The position numbers and the translations under genes are program-made. This document shows positions 10,267-20,731 of a stretch of DNA of 64,000 bases, piece after piece. The stretch comes from Phytophthora colocasiae (taxonomy: Eukaryota; Oomycota; Peronosporomycetes; Peronosporales; Peronosporaceae). How positions within the stretch are numbered: position 1 is the first letter of the stretch; every line of letters starts with the position of its first letter. A model generated the notes under the pieces. It saw nothing but the letters and a program-made list of their open reading frames with translations, ran no database searches and was not told the DNA's origin. The DNA is taken from positions 62,001 to 126,000 of the forward strand of contig JAGKQI010000083.1 in the NCBI GenBank assembly GCA_018806915.1. Direction: 5' to 3'.

Positions 10267-12312
10267 GCTGCCGAGAAGAACTATCCAGTTCACGACAAAG
10301 AGCTACTTGCGATGAAGTATGCTCTCGTCAAATTGAGGGTCCACCTGCTCGGCTCCAAGCCGTTTATGATCTACACGGATCATGCGTCGCTACGCACAGC
10401 GACGCAGTCGCCTCACCTCTCGCAGAGGATGGCCCGATGGCTCTCCTTCTTTGCTGAGTACAACTTCGAGGTGAAGTACAAGCCTGGCAGGCAGAACGTC
10501 CTCGCTGACGCGTTATCACGTCGTCCGGACTATGAGTTATCTCATGTCACCTCGGTGGCGTCGTCCGTGACGGACCTGGTTCGAGCAGCGTACGCTCAGG
10601 ACGACTCTTGTGTCGCGCTGCTTCAAGCTCTAGGGAGCGATGAGTTCAAGGACTCAAAGGTGACTCTGTCACGACGCTTAAAGGCGAGACTCCAGGGCTA
10701 TAGCCTGGAAGGCGGTCTGTTGTACTACAGCACGGGTCAGGATGACCCACCACGTGTGGTGGTTCCTCACGACGATGACCTGAAGTATCGTATCCTCTAT
10801 GAGGCCCACGACACGCCCACAAGCGGCCACCACGGTCGCGAGAAGATCTACGGCTCAGTGAGCTCCAGGTACTGGTGGCCGAAGCTGTACAAGTGGGTCA
10901 GCACCTATGTACACACGTGCGAGACGTGTCAACGGGTTAAACCCTCGCCGCATGCGGCGGCGCCTTTGGCGAGCTTGCCTGTACCCTCTGGGTGTTGGCA
11001 GTCCATCAGTATGGACTTTGTGTTTGGCCTGCCGAAGGATACAGCAGGCAACACAGGCGTGGTGGTCTTTGTTGACCGTCTGAGCAAGATGGCTCGCCTA
11101 GCGGCTGTGCCGGACACCGTCGATGGCGCTGCTACAGCGACGATCTTTATCGATCGGGTCTTCCGCCATAGGCTGCCAGAGACCATTGTCTCGGATCGAG
11201 ACCCCCGTTTCACGGGTCACTTCTGGACGCCCGTCTTTAAAGTGCTTGGCACTCGACTGGACATGTCCACGGCGGATCATCCGCAGACCGACGGTCAGAC
11301 GGAGCGCGTGAATCGCGTCCTGGAGGACATCCTCCGCAGCGTATGCGCTGAAACGCCGAAGCGTTGGAGCGCCATGCTCCCTCTCGTTGAGTTCTCAATG
11401 AACAATGCGGTGCATGCCTCGACAGGCTTCACCCCGTTCTACGTGAACGGCCTCGCGCATCCGCGCGTCCCGCTCTCTCCGCCACGCGGTGGCCTCGGGC
11501 TTAGTGGGGGAGAGGCTGTGCCGTCGCTCGACTCCGAGCTAGCTGATGTCAGCCCCCTTGCTGTTCGCAAGCAAGTCGATGACTTCCTCTCAATGAGATT
11601 GAACGTCTTACGCCGTGTGCGTGACGCGATGGCTGAAAGCCAAGATGTTCAAAAGGAACAAGCGGATGCAAAAGGAAGAGGCAATGTGTGGGAGTTCAAG
11701 GTCGGTGACCAAGTTCTATTAAACGCTAAGAACCTGCCTACACACGCAGTGTCAGCTGCCTCCAAGACGAAGTTGCGCCCGCGCTTCATCGGACCGTTCA
11801 CGGTCGTGGCCAAGAAGGGCCTGGCATACACGCTTGACTTGCCAAAGCGGATGCGAACACATCCTGTGTTCTACGTCGGCTTGCTTAAGCCATATCGGAA
11901 TCCCGCTCTTGTGAGCTCTGAGGCGCTTTCACCGAGTCGGACGAAGGCTGCACGGCAGCAAGTGGCAGAGCCACAGGTGGTTGCATCCAAACCAACAGGT
12001 CTTGTCGATCCGGAGCAACGTGATGCTCGAGGTCATAGACCCGCTGATGCAGCACCAGAGACGACTCAGACCGGTCCCCGCTACTCTAGGTCTCTCCGAG
12101 ACCAGTCGCTAAGCGATGGGTCGGACGACCAACGTTGTGGTCGTGCTCCTTCACCGAGCCGACGCGGGTCCGCAAGCAATGCAGCGCGTCTACACTCGCA
12201 GCGCGAGAACCCATCGACCGCTCGTCTTCCTCCTGCTCTGCTCGATGAGCAAGGTGAGCTTCACTATCATGTGGATCGCCTGATGGCGCGTCGTCGTCGT
12301 CAAGGTCACAAC
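10267..12312 (+). pseudogene. Element B RNase H, integrase and GPY/F module
   Basis: Nearly 680 codons without a stop. RNase H: NYPVHDKELLAMKYAL, YTDHASLRTA, RMARWLSFFAEYNF, ADALSRRPDY. Integrase: zinc-binding H-H-C-C (HDTPTSGHHGREK ... CETCQRVK), DDE core (SMDFVFGLPKD; VSDRDPRFTGHFW; HPQTDGQTERVNRV), then the GPY/F-type module (VGDQVLLNAKNLP; KLRPRFIGPFTVV; THPVFYVGLLKPYR). It is the best-preserved integrase of its family here, and retains the module element C has lost. It is cut from upstream RT by TGA at 10264 and from the chromodomain by TAG at 12313. Confidence 0.9.
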
Positions 12313-12486
12313 TAGTATCTGGTGAAGTGGCGAGGTTACCCTCACTCACAGAACTCGTGGGAGTTCGAGGTGCCACTACGGCAGGATTGCCCCGACGTCG
12401 TTGACGCATATGATCGGGTACACCCGGTGTCAGACCGCCCAGTGGGCACGCGACGGAGTCGCCGGGTGCCAAGCACCTCCCACTAA
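12265..12486 (+). pseudogene. Element B chromodomain, with internal stop
   Basis: Chromodomains of gypsy chromoviruses steer integration to marked chromatin. Residues before and after the TAG at 12313-12315 together form the domain: LHYHVDRLMARRRRQG before, YLVKWRGYPHSQNSWEFEV and DVVDAYDR after. The aromatic and KWRGY motifs are kept. The single TAG lies in the middle of the domain. Confidence 0.75.
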
Positions 12487-12489
12487 GGT

Positions 12490-12745
12490 GGGAGTCCTCA
12501 GGGTGATTGCTGAGCTCGGGCTTTGACCCGTAGCTGCAACACTTGCAGCGAGCACGTCGGTGCCGTCGATGTGGCATCGAATACTCAAACTGCAAGCGCA
12601 GTAGAGCTACATGCGCTCGACGCGCGTGTTTCAAGGGTCTATGACCCTTTAACAACACTGGCTTATGGCCCGGAGCTTCGCGATCATGAAGCCAATATGG
12701 TTCGTGATGAACAACCGTCTTAATGACGTTTTGCCTAAGCGACAA
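12490..12745 (-). pseudogene. Possible antisense ORF C-terminus in element B
   Basis: On the minus strand this stretch encodes a basic, cysteine-containing segment (AHVALLRLQFEYSMPHRRHRR then CKCCSYGSKPEL) at the position where element C has its antisense ORF ending in a CPCC motif. The likeness rests on location and the paired cysteines only. The rest of the open frame (12086-12490) is antisense to the chromodomain and probably not real. Confidence 0.3.
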
Positions 12746-12905
12746 GTGGTGATGGAAACGGATTCTATCCGATCACCTGACGCTAGAAGCGTTCAATGGG
12801 TATGACTATGTCATCAGGCACTGTGGATGCCATGGATGCCAAATGCATTGGACCCCGCATGCTGCGTAACAGAAGGAGGTAGGTATGCTCCTCCTGAGCG
12901 ACAGC

Positions 12906-12910
12906 TTAGC
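12906..12910. repeat. Target-site duplication of element C, left (TTAGC)
   Basis: TTAGC immediately before the 5' LTR of C; the same five bases follow the 3' LTR at 20268-20272. A 5-bp duplication is normal for gypsy integrase. Confidence 0.9.
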
Positions 12911-13369
12911 TGTAACGGGGTTACACGTACAAGTGGTGTAACCACTTGTAACTCTAACAGTTGCGATAACTGTTAGAGGTTGGAATTGGGCCTCAGACCT
13001 TGGTGTGCTGTACAAACCAATGGATACATTGGCGAACCACATCATTGGGTGGTTCGTGTGCATTTGTGCCTGTTATTGGTAGAAAGTAACGGATTTCTAC
13101 CAATCATTGAGCAGAGTTTCTGCCAACCACACGTTGGCAGAGCCTTTAGATATAGATCAATCAGTTTTAGGAGGTTCCATAATGGCTTCGTGCCAAATTC
13201 AATAATAGTTCTCATTTTACGGTATTTAAACAGTTAATTTTGTTATATTTGATTTAATTATACTAATTTAAATAAGTATACTTAAATTAAGTCTACCCTA
13301 ATTGCACGCTTCCTCATACACGTAAGCGCACGTGTACGCCACCTAATAGGTCTAAGCAGACCCATTACA
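12911..13369 (+). repeat. Element C 5' LTR
   Basis: Starts TGTAACGGGG and ends CCCATTACA (inverted TGTAA/TTACA ends). It contains several perfect short hairpins, for example arms CTCTAACAGTT/AACTGTTAGAG near 12951-12977. The internal half after 13200 is AT-rich. Confidence 0.92.
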
Positions 13370-13371
13370 CC

Positions 13372-13388
13372 TGGTAGCACTTTGTAGT
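13372..13388 (+). promoter_or_regulatory. Element C primer-binding-like site
   Basis: TGGTAGCACTTTGTAGT two bases after the 5' LTR. Element B has TGGTAGCATTTGTAGTC at the same spacing after its LTR end, so the site is shared by the family. TGG at the start fits pairing with a tRNA CCA end; I cannot name the tRNA. Confidence 0.6.
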
Positions 13389-13583
13389 CCGTCCCACGAC
13401 CGACTGCTGTTCGTTCGTATGGAGTCATACGAACGTGGGGTAGAGAACTCCCCAATGGATGAGGGATCCACTGGGACCCCTCACATGTCCGTGACGCGCA
13501 CGGACTGTGCCCACCTGTCGGATCCAGAGTGGGAGGCTCTTTAAATACTTTCGCAAGTCATTGGAGAGGCAGCGGTAGCGACG

Positions 13584-15218
13584 ATGCTTCGTACGCTATC
13601 GCCGACAGAGCAACATGGTGTTGCTCTGGGGTACATCGTTAAGGAGCAACGAGCTGTTGCTGCCTCGGTGGCTTCCCCGAAGCCACGCGTGGAGTCATTG
13701 AAACTCCACGTGAGTACCTACACGGGGAAGAAGGACGAGACCCTCCTTCGTTGGCTTGTCGAACTCGACACAGCCGTTGCGGCTCGACGTATCGTCGACC
13801 CGATGTCGAAGGTCGCGTTCGCCATGTCATGTCTTGGCGGACGTGCGAGGAGTTGGGTCTATGGGCGCCGACTCTCGGATCCTACGTGCTTCAGCACGTA
13901 CGAGGTGTTCAAGGAGGAACTCAAGCTTGCGTTTGAGCCTCCGAAGAACGAGTTCAGATCGAGAGCGGAGTTTCTCGATCTGCAGCAGGGCAAGGATGAT
14001 GTTCACACCTTTGCCCAGCGTGCTCGATACTTGGTATCGAACATAGTGGCCAACCCGATCGACGAGGCGACCAAGGTCGTCACGTTCATGAAGGGACTAA
14101 GAGATGGTCCCGTCAAAACATATCTCTTCCGAGAGTATCCGAATACTCTCGAGGAGGCGATCAGCCTTGCGATGCAAGAGGAGTTTAGCCGGCGTCAAGC
14201 TAAACTCCATGCGAACGCGCCGAAGCCGGCGCGTCCTGTTGTGAAGACGGGAGGTCCGGAACCTATGGACCTCTCGAGTGCTACGACTGCTGGTCAACAG
14301 CAGCGTAGGAACAGCAAGGTTCGATGTTACAAGTGTAGTAACATCGGTCACTATGCACGCGAGCGCATGGCGGGCGGGCGTTCAAAAAAACGCCAAGGAC
14401 CAGTAGGCGCGGGGCGTCCTACTGGTAATGTAGTCTCGCGTGTCGAACTCGGACACGCGACGTTGAAGGCTGCTGCCCCCAGCGAGAAGGTTTCTCGCTG
14501 CGAGATGCAAGATGACAAGCCAGGCCTTGTCATCCTGAACGTGATGTCGAAGAGAGTGAACTCTCTTCGTGCCCTAGTGGACTCGGGCGCGTCGAACAAC
14601 TTTGTTCGACAGGGAAGTCTTCGAAGGCTTGACTTCGAAGAGACCGACACGCCTCGCGGCGTGTTGGAGGTGCGGTTGGCAACAGGTGCCACCGTGAGAA
14701 GTGAGAAGCGCGTGGTCCGTGTGCGCTTCTCTTACAAACGAAGGACGTTTGTAGAAGACCTTATCGTCTTGGATCTAGACGATAAGTTCGACTTGGTATT
14801 AGGCATGCCGTGGCTTGCACGGCATGACCCGGTGATCAACTGGGAGAAGCGTACGCTCCGCCGGCGACCGCCAGCGACTCAGGGAGTCGTTGGGAGAAAA
14901 TATGTGTCGACTCAGAAATCTGAGCCGAAGGGTCGCGGTCACATGAGTGATGGCCAGGTGAATGATAATCACCTGACGCATAAACATCTGAATGATGTTT
15001 GTCACGTGAGTGATGGTCAGGTGAATGCGATTCACCTGAGAGAAGGTATTGTACCGGTATTACCGGTATTACCGGTTTCCATGGAGGTACTTCAAGCCTT
15101 CAAGGGTCGCGCCGACGACGTCGCGTCAACTCCGGGAGTTGACGAAGAAAATAAAATTCGGAGAACCGAAGACGTGTGTCAGCTCTGGGAGCTGACGCCG
15201 CTGGCGCTTCGCCGCTAG
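13584..15218 (+). pseudogene. Element C gag and protease
   Basis: 544 codons from an ATG. Capsid-like part: LKLHVSTYTGKKDETLLRWL, GGRARSWVYGR, FKEELKLAFEPP, EFLDLQQGKDDVHTFAQRAR, FMKGLRDGPVKTYLF. Then PMDLS and a single knuckle CYKCSNIGHYARER, in which the last zinc Cys is Arg (one transition from a Cys codon). The retropepsin-type protease follows in the same frame (ALVDSGASNNFVR ... LVLGMPWLARHDPVINW). A TAG at 15216-15218 ends it. Codon choice builds a near-continuous series of hairpins, for example arms AGAGCAACA/TGTTGCTCT at 13607-13627. Confidence 0.85.
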
Positions 15219-16346
15219 TTCCGGGAACTAGCGATCGTACATCCGCTCTGGGAACGGATGATATGTATATGGCGAACACTCGCTAGCGCTGGAAGCTGGA
15301 GAGCACGTCGACTCCGGGCGTCGACGATGCGGTTGCTTCATCCGCTCCGGGAGCGGATGGAGGAGCAGCGGTTCTGGGAACCGACTGCGCGGCAGGAGGT
15401 GCTGGCGGTTGCAAACGTCCAGCACCAGAAAAACCTGCGTGCTCACGTGCAGCAGCGCTGCACGCGATGGGCGGCACTCAAGCCGGGCTTGATAGTGCGA
15501 GTCAGCGGAAGGAATCCGCTGACGATTGCGATAACGTCCCGTCCAAGGTGCGATGCCTTGGACGTGGAGCACCTGGAGCCGGGCTCCATGGTAGATCTTC
15601 GCGGCGCAAGCTCAGGGAGCTGCGCGAGTCTCAGTCCGGGACTGAGACGGGTGTATCTGCAGTGCAGACACCGAGTGTCGAGACGTTGAACGTCTTGACA
15701 CGTACTGGTACTGGGTTACAGTACCAGAGGATGCGGTTGGAGAATCCGCCGACGTGTGCGTCGGCGTTGACCGCACTTCCAACGATGAGTTGGAAGCGCT
15801 TCGCGCGGGACTTGTACGATGGACGCATCGAACAAATTTGCATTCTCTCGGATATCGAGAGAGTGGATCGCGAGGCCGAAGAGCTGAAGCAGGTCGTCAT
15901 CGATGGCATCACTGAGGGCGATGACCCCCTCAGTGCGAAGACCAAGAAGCAACGCTTCGAGGAGCAGAGCTGGGACTCGTTGAAGTCGAGTCCCTACTAC
16001 GAAGTTCTGCGGGAGTACAAGGATGTACTCCCGGACGAGATTCCTTCGGAGCTTCCGAAGGATAAGGGCGTACAGCACGAGATTGATCTCGTGCCGGGCA
16101 CGAAGTACTGTGTTACACGGCAGTGGCCACTGCCGCGTGAACAAGTGCAAGCGATCGACGACTTCTTTGAAAGTCGTCGTCTTGCAGGTCAAGTGCGGGA
16201 GTCAAAGTCCCCGCACAGTGCCCCAACGTTCTGTGTTAAGAAACCACAGGGCGGCTGGCGCATCGTTCATGCGTACAACAAGTTGAACGATGCGACCCAT
16301 ACCGGCGTAGACGCCGATACCGCGAAAAGATGTTATCATCGATTCG
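15219..16346 (+). pseudogene. Element C pol, linker and RT start
   Basis: After the TAG the reading continues in the same frame to about 15640, then passes to another frame (15640-16295): linker VDREAEELKQVVID ... LREYKDVLPDEIPSELPKDKGVQHEIDLVPGTK, and RT fingers SAPTFCVKKPQGGWRIVHAYNKLNDA. Near 16292 one extra C shifts the frame, and a TAG lies in the restored frame a few codons on, so RT is disrupted just before the DLRDGFYQIL motif. Confidence 0.8.
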
Positions 16347-18455
16347 ATGGCCCTGAGCACTATCTTCAGTGCTCTAGATCTGCGTGATGGATTCTATCAA
16401 ATCCTCATGCGTGAGATGGATATCCCTCTCACAGCGGTAAGCACTCCCAGCGGTATGCTTTGGGAGTGGCTCGTAATGCCACAGGGGCTTAAGAATGCCC
16501 CTGCAACGTTCAACAGGTGCGTGACGCATCTATTGCGCTCGGTGCGCGACTTCGCACCGAGTTACTTCGACGACGTGTTCGTCCACAGCCGGGCTGTGAA
16601 CGGGAAGACGGACATTGAGATGCACAAGGTGCATCTCCGGAAGCTGCTAGAGCTTATGAGGAAACATAAGCTCTATGCGAACCTGACGAAGTGTATCTTC
16701 GGGGCGAGCGAGATACCCGTGCTGGGGTGTCTCGTGGGGAAAGACGGCGTGCGCCCTGACCCAGAGAAGGTCAGAGTGATTAATGAGTGGCCCACGCCAT
16801 CCAATGTGAAGGAACTGAGGCAGTTCCTTGGGCTTGCCACGTACTTGTGCAAGTACGTGGAGAACTATGCGGGCAAGATTCTCCCGTTGTCACAGCTTCT
16901 TAAGAAAGAAGCTGAGTGGATTTGGACGACCGAGTGCGAGGAGGCATTCGGTGGAGTCAAGCAGGGCTTGACTGAAGCGCCGATCTTGGCCGTGGCGGAC
17001 CAAGATCGTCCATTCCACGTGGTGTGCGACGCATCCGACTTTGCAATCGGATGTGCATTGATGCAACACGATCACGAAGTGCGTGATCGTGTAGTCTACT
17101 ATCAATCGCGTCAGCTGAAGCCAGCTGAGCGTAATTATCCCGTACATGACAAGGAGCTCCTTGCCATGAAGTATGCACTCGCAAAGTTCCGAGTGTATCT
17201 ACTTGGGAGTAGACCGTTCGTGGTCTATACAGACCACGCATCATTGCGTACGGCGATTAAGTCGCCGCACATCTCGCAACGTATGGCGAGATGGTTGTCC
17301 TTTTTCGCGGAGTATAACTTCCGGGTGGAGTACAAACCCGGAAGACTCAATGTAGTGGCCGACGCGTTATCGCGTCGACCTGACTATGCGGAGACGGACG
17401 CAGTTGGCATCGTGAGGACAAGTGTGCCGTCGTCAACGTTGATTGACGACGTGAAGAACACGTATGCAAGGGATGCAGACGCGAAGGGGCTGCTGGAGTT
17501 CCTCGCAGCACCTTCCGACGTGGCACGTCGGAAGCTAACGCCTCATCTTAGGGCTCGTGTACACCGCTATCGTGTACACGAAGGCCTACTGTTGTACAGT
17601 GCAGTAGGCGACAATGCGGATCGCATTGTCGTTCCGAATGATCATGACCTCCGGTTGAGGATCATGTTCGAGTATCACGATGCCCCTACGGCAGGGCATC
17701 CGGGTCGTGAGAAGACATACTCTCTTCTCACGCGTGATTTCTACTGGCACCACCAATACAAGTGGGTGCGCAAGTACGTACGTGCGTGCGAGGTTTGTCA
17801 ACGCGTGAAGCCTGCGCGGTTCTCGCAGGCTCCTCTTCAATCACTTCCGACTCCGTCGGAGTGTTGGCAGTCCATGTCCATGGACTTTGTCTTCGGTCTT
17901 CCGCCTGACAGCAAGCGGGGGACGGGCATTGTTGTCTTTGTGGACAGATTCAGCAAGATGGTTCATCTTGCTGCCGTCCCGGCTACTGTTACAGCCGCGC
18001 AGGCTGCGCGCCTGTTTGTTGACATGGTGTTCAAACACCATGGCATGCCGCTCGACATTGTGTCGGACCGTGATCCACGCTTCACAGCGCGGTTCTGGCT
18101 AGAAGTGTTTACACTTCTTGGTTCACAATTGTCAATGTCGACTGCGGATCATCCGCAGATGGACGGACAGACCGAACGTGTCAACCGTGTATTGGGTGAC
18201 ACGTTGAACAGCTACGCTCACTCGTTCCCGCACTGGAGTGAGCGCTTGCCGATGGCAGAGTTTGGCATCAACAACTCGGTACATGCCTCGACAGGGCTTA
18301 CCCCGTTCTACGTGAATGCCATGAGGAATCCACGATTGCCGAGCATGCTCGGTGGGGTAGCTTCCTCCTTAAGTGGTGGAGGATCTACGGTTGCGTCCAA
18401 ACAACCGCAGAATGCACTTGATAGCAGCACACTATCACGATCGTCATGGTCATAG
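16347..18455 (+). pseudogene. Element C RT, RNase H and integrase core
   Basis: 702 codons. RT: SALDLRDGFYQILM, GMLWEWLVMPQGLKNAPATFNR, catalytic YFDDVFVHS, thumb FLGLATYLCKYVENYAGKI. RNase H: FHVVCDASDFAIGCALMQ, HDKELLAMKYALAKF, VYTDHASLRTA, VVADALSRRPDY. Integrase: HHCC (YHDAPTAGHPGREK ... CEVCQRVK) and DDE residues (MDFVFGLPPD; VSDRDPRFTARFW; HPQMDGQTERVNRV). After STGLTPFYVNAMRNPRLP the expected 150-200 residues leading through GPY/F to the chromodomain are missing, so there is an internal deletion near 18380-18460. Confidence 0.88.
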
Positions 18456-18495
18456 CGTTGACCATGCGGAGGAGTGTTCCACCCCTCCGCCGCCG

Positions 18496-18699
18496 TTGCG
18501 TGACGCGCGTGGAGCGATCCGCTGGATTGTGGAGCGGATCGTGGCTCATAAGAGAACGAACTCTCAAGGGGTTCGTTTTCGTATTCGTTGGAGAGGATTT
18601 CCTCCCCAGCGGGATACGTGGGAGCCGCGGAACGTCCTGATGGAGGACGTTCCGGAAATGGTGAGGGCGTACGAAGCCCACCATAACATGCAGGGGTAA
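18496..18699 (+). pseudogene. Element C chromodomain
   Basis: AIRWIVERIVAHKRTNSQGV, FRIRWRGFPPQRDTWEPRN and DVPEMVRAYEAHH are clear chromodomain motifs, with a stop at 18697-18699. It is in a different frame from the integrase, from which it is separated by the internal deletion. Confidence 0.85.
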
Positions 18700-18749
18700 G
18701 CCCTGCACGGGGAGTGCTGCGGTCAGCCACAGCACTCGGAGCTTCGCGT

Positions 18750-19755
18750 AGCTCAAGACGAGCACGGAGCTCCTTGATGTGATCGGGTACACGGACAAAC
18801 GTGTACCTCAGGAGATCACGTTCAGTGAGGCGTGTTGCCAAGGGTTGGCAACACGGACAGGATGTTCCAAAGGGAACGGCACATGGGATTCCCGCTTCCA
18901 TGCATTGTTCATGGAGGCGTCCACACTTACCACGAGTAGTAGCGCTCGCGATACGCCTTCGGGTCTTTGTTGAAGTTTTCAACAAAGGCATTCCATGATT
19001 GACAAAGTGCCTGCCACTCTGGCACTTTGCTTTTGCGCGAAGTCTTCTTCGCTGCAAAGTATCGGAGCTCATGGAAGAGCCCGATCTAGTAGTCGCGTCT
19101 TTGAGTGTCTGACTCAAAGACAGTCTTCATGGCGACTTCGTCGTTATTGATACTGTTGCATGAGTACAACAGTATCGGGTTCGGTGGTGAACTTGCACCG
19201 AACCGGTCGTGGATTTCTGCCTCAGTTGGCATCCATGGTGCGCGCACTGGCGAATCAGTGCGCGAGGCAGTGAGCGCCCTCGACATGGGGAACGCTTCGT
19301 CATCACTGCGCGGACGCTTTGAGCTGGAAGCGTCTGAGACCTCATCACGAGGTCGTCATGATCCCAAGGGCGGGTTTGACGTGTCTTCGGACGAAGTCAC
19401 GGGAGCAGGAGTCGCCTGTTCGACTTCTCATTCTTCAAACTCATCGTAATCGATGAGTTCTGTTTCATCTCCGAAGAGCTCTTGGAGATTTATGGCAGGG
19501 TGTTTGATCCATGCCAGGGAAGGAAGACTTCCCATGCTTCTCCTTGTGGAGAGCATGGTAGTCGGTGACAGAGAGCTTCTCTGTCGAACCGCTGGGAGCA
19601 GCAGTGCTAGTGGGCACTGCTGAGGTTGTAGTTCCTGCTGCAGAGGCAGCAGGAGGGGCTTGCGCGTCCGCAGGAGCGGACGGAGACGTGGGCGTTGGGG
19701 AGTCCATTGCGAAATGAACTCGGGTTTTCTCTCGGGGACTTGACGGTCTTGTCAA
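18750..19755 (-). pseudogene. Element C antisense ORF between chromodomain and 3' LTR
   Basis: Runs opposite to the element and starts 55 bp inside the 3' LTR. An ATG at 19755 opens an A/P/S/T-rich N-terminus (MTRPSSPREKTRVHF..., then LSVTDYHALHKEKHGKSSFPG). Further coding-like blocks follow in other frames: INLQELFGDETELIDYDEFEE (~19450-19490), MPTEAEIHDRFGASSPPNPILL (~19180-19240), HELRYFAAKKTSRKSKVPEWQALCQSWNAF (~18980-19075), and a C-terminus with spaced cysteines (GRLHEQCMEAGIPC, SCPCCQPLATRL, LRARLELREAPS; ~18740-18925). The composition suggests an acidic, possibly zinc-binding protein. It is now interrupted by stops and frame changes. Function unknown. Confidence 0.5.
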
Positions 19756-19798
19756 GTTCTGTCGATTGACGTATCGGGACCGATACGTCGAATCTTAA

Positions 19799-19809
19799 CG
19801 GGGGGATGG
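19799..19809 (+). promoter_or_regulatory. Element C polypurine tract
   Basis: CGGGGGGATGG directly before the 3' LTR, the usual plus-strand primer position. Confidence 0.7.
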
Positions 19810-20267
19810 TGTAACGGGGTTACACGTACAAGTGGTGTAACCACTTGTAACTCTAACAGTTGCGATAACTGTTAGAGGTTGGAATTGGGCCTCAGACCTT
19901 GGTGTGCTGTACAAACCAATGGATACATTGGCGAACCACATCATTGGGTGGTTCGTGTGCATTTGTGCCTGTTATTGGTAGAAAGTAACGGATTTCTACC
20001 AATCATTGAGCAGAGTTTCTGCCAACCACACGTTGGCAGAGCCTTTAGATATAGATCAATCAGTTTTAGGAGGTTCCATAATGGCTTCGTGCCAAATTCA
20101 ATAACAGTTCTCATTTTACGGTATTTTAACAGTTAATTTTGTTATATTTGATTTAATTATACTTATTTAAATAAGTATACTTAAATTAAGTCTACTCTAA
20201 TTGCACGCTTCCTCATACACGTAAGCGCACGTGTACGCCACCTAATAGGTCTAAGCAGACCATTTCA
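19810..20267 (+). repeat. Element C 3' LTR
   Basis: 458 bp, aligned with the 5' LTR at a constant offset of 6899 bp. Differences seen: four substitutions after about 20100 and two changes in the last ten bases. It ends ...CATTTCA, followed by TTAGC. Confidence 0.92.
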
Positions 20268-20272
20268 TTAGC
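20268..20272. repeat. Target-site duplication of element C, right (TTAGC)
   Basis: Same five bases as 12906-12910; element B sequence resumes right after. Confidence 0.9.
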
Positions 20273-20731
20273 TGTCTGGTGCTCGTTGTCGTGTCTACGA
20301 CTGTGCTGAGCACGTGTATTCGCAAGACACAGTGTCTGTGACACATAGTGGCGCTTGCGCCTGCTTGAGAAACAACTTGAGCATCAAGCCCTGCACACAG
20401 TGCTCATCCGAGGGTCACATTAACTGTGAAGCGAGTGGGTTCCACTGCTGTGTGGTTCGTGGAACCGTTGGAAGCCTGGAAGGCTTGCCCTGTGGTTCAC
20501 TGACCCAGTAGTATCATAGATACGCCACCTGTGGCCTTCTTCCCATGCCCCTAGAGTCCCTTGACTCGAGCCAGTAGGCTCCTATGCTTGGTAAGCATTG
20601 GGCCCAAGTGTGTGCCAAGTGGCATCGCGTACGGAGGCGTGTAACACGCACGAGAGAGAGCGCCTTCCGCGCAATCGCGTCGTGTGTTTACACTTTCCGG
20701 ATACGGTATCCGGAATCTTGGTGGGGGAGAG
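20273..20731 (+). mobile_element. Element B, 3' non-coding tail resumed after element C
   Basis: 459 bp ending in a polypurine tract (GTGGGGGAGAG, 20721-20731) next to B's 3' LTR. It contains short perfect hairpins such as GGATACGGTATCC near 20699. A cysteine-rich frame at 20314-20511 lacks any recognisable family and I do not call it a gene. Confidence 0.7.

Larger units (their letters stand above)
9679..12910 (+). mobile_element. Element B, 3' half: RT C-terminus, RNase H, integrase, chromodomain, 3' region
   Basis: Continues the RT cut at 5457, then RNase H, integrase with GPY/F module and a chromodomain, then about 430 bp of 3' sequence up to the insertion point of element C at 12911. 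The element resumes at 20273 and ends in its 3' LTR at 20732-21113. Confidence 0.9.
12911..20267 (+). mobile_element. Element C: complete LTR-to-LTR Ty3/gypsy chromovirus nested in element B
   Basis: 7357 bp. LTRs 12911-13369 and 19810-20267, primer-binding-like site at 13372, gag-protease, RT, RNase H, integrase, chromodomain, an antisense ORF region, and a polypurine tract before the 3' LTR, all bounded by TTAGC. The two LTRs differ at about six positions, so the insertion is recent, yet the coding part has several stops and frame changes and lacks the GPY/F module. It was therefore probably moved by proteins of other copies. Its whole length consists of chained short inverted repeats (see findings). 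Confidence 0.95.

Noticed and set aside
12980..13237. 85-codon ORF found in both LTRs of element C (also 19879-20136)
   Set aside because: It is duplicated only because LTRs are duplicated; its sequence is a string of hairpins with no protein-like features, and it has no counterpart in the LTRs of B or A.
20314..20511. Cysteine-rich 65-codon ORF in the tail of element B
   Set aside because: No recognisable motif spacing, no partner in other copies, and placed in a 3' non-coding region.
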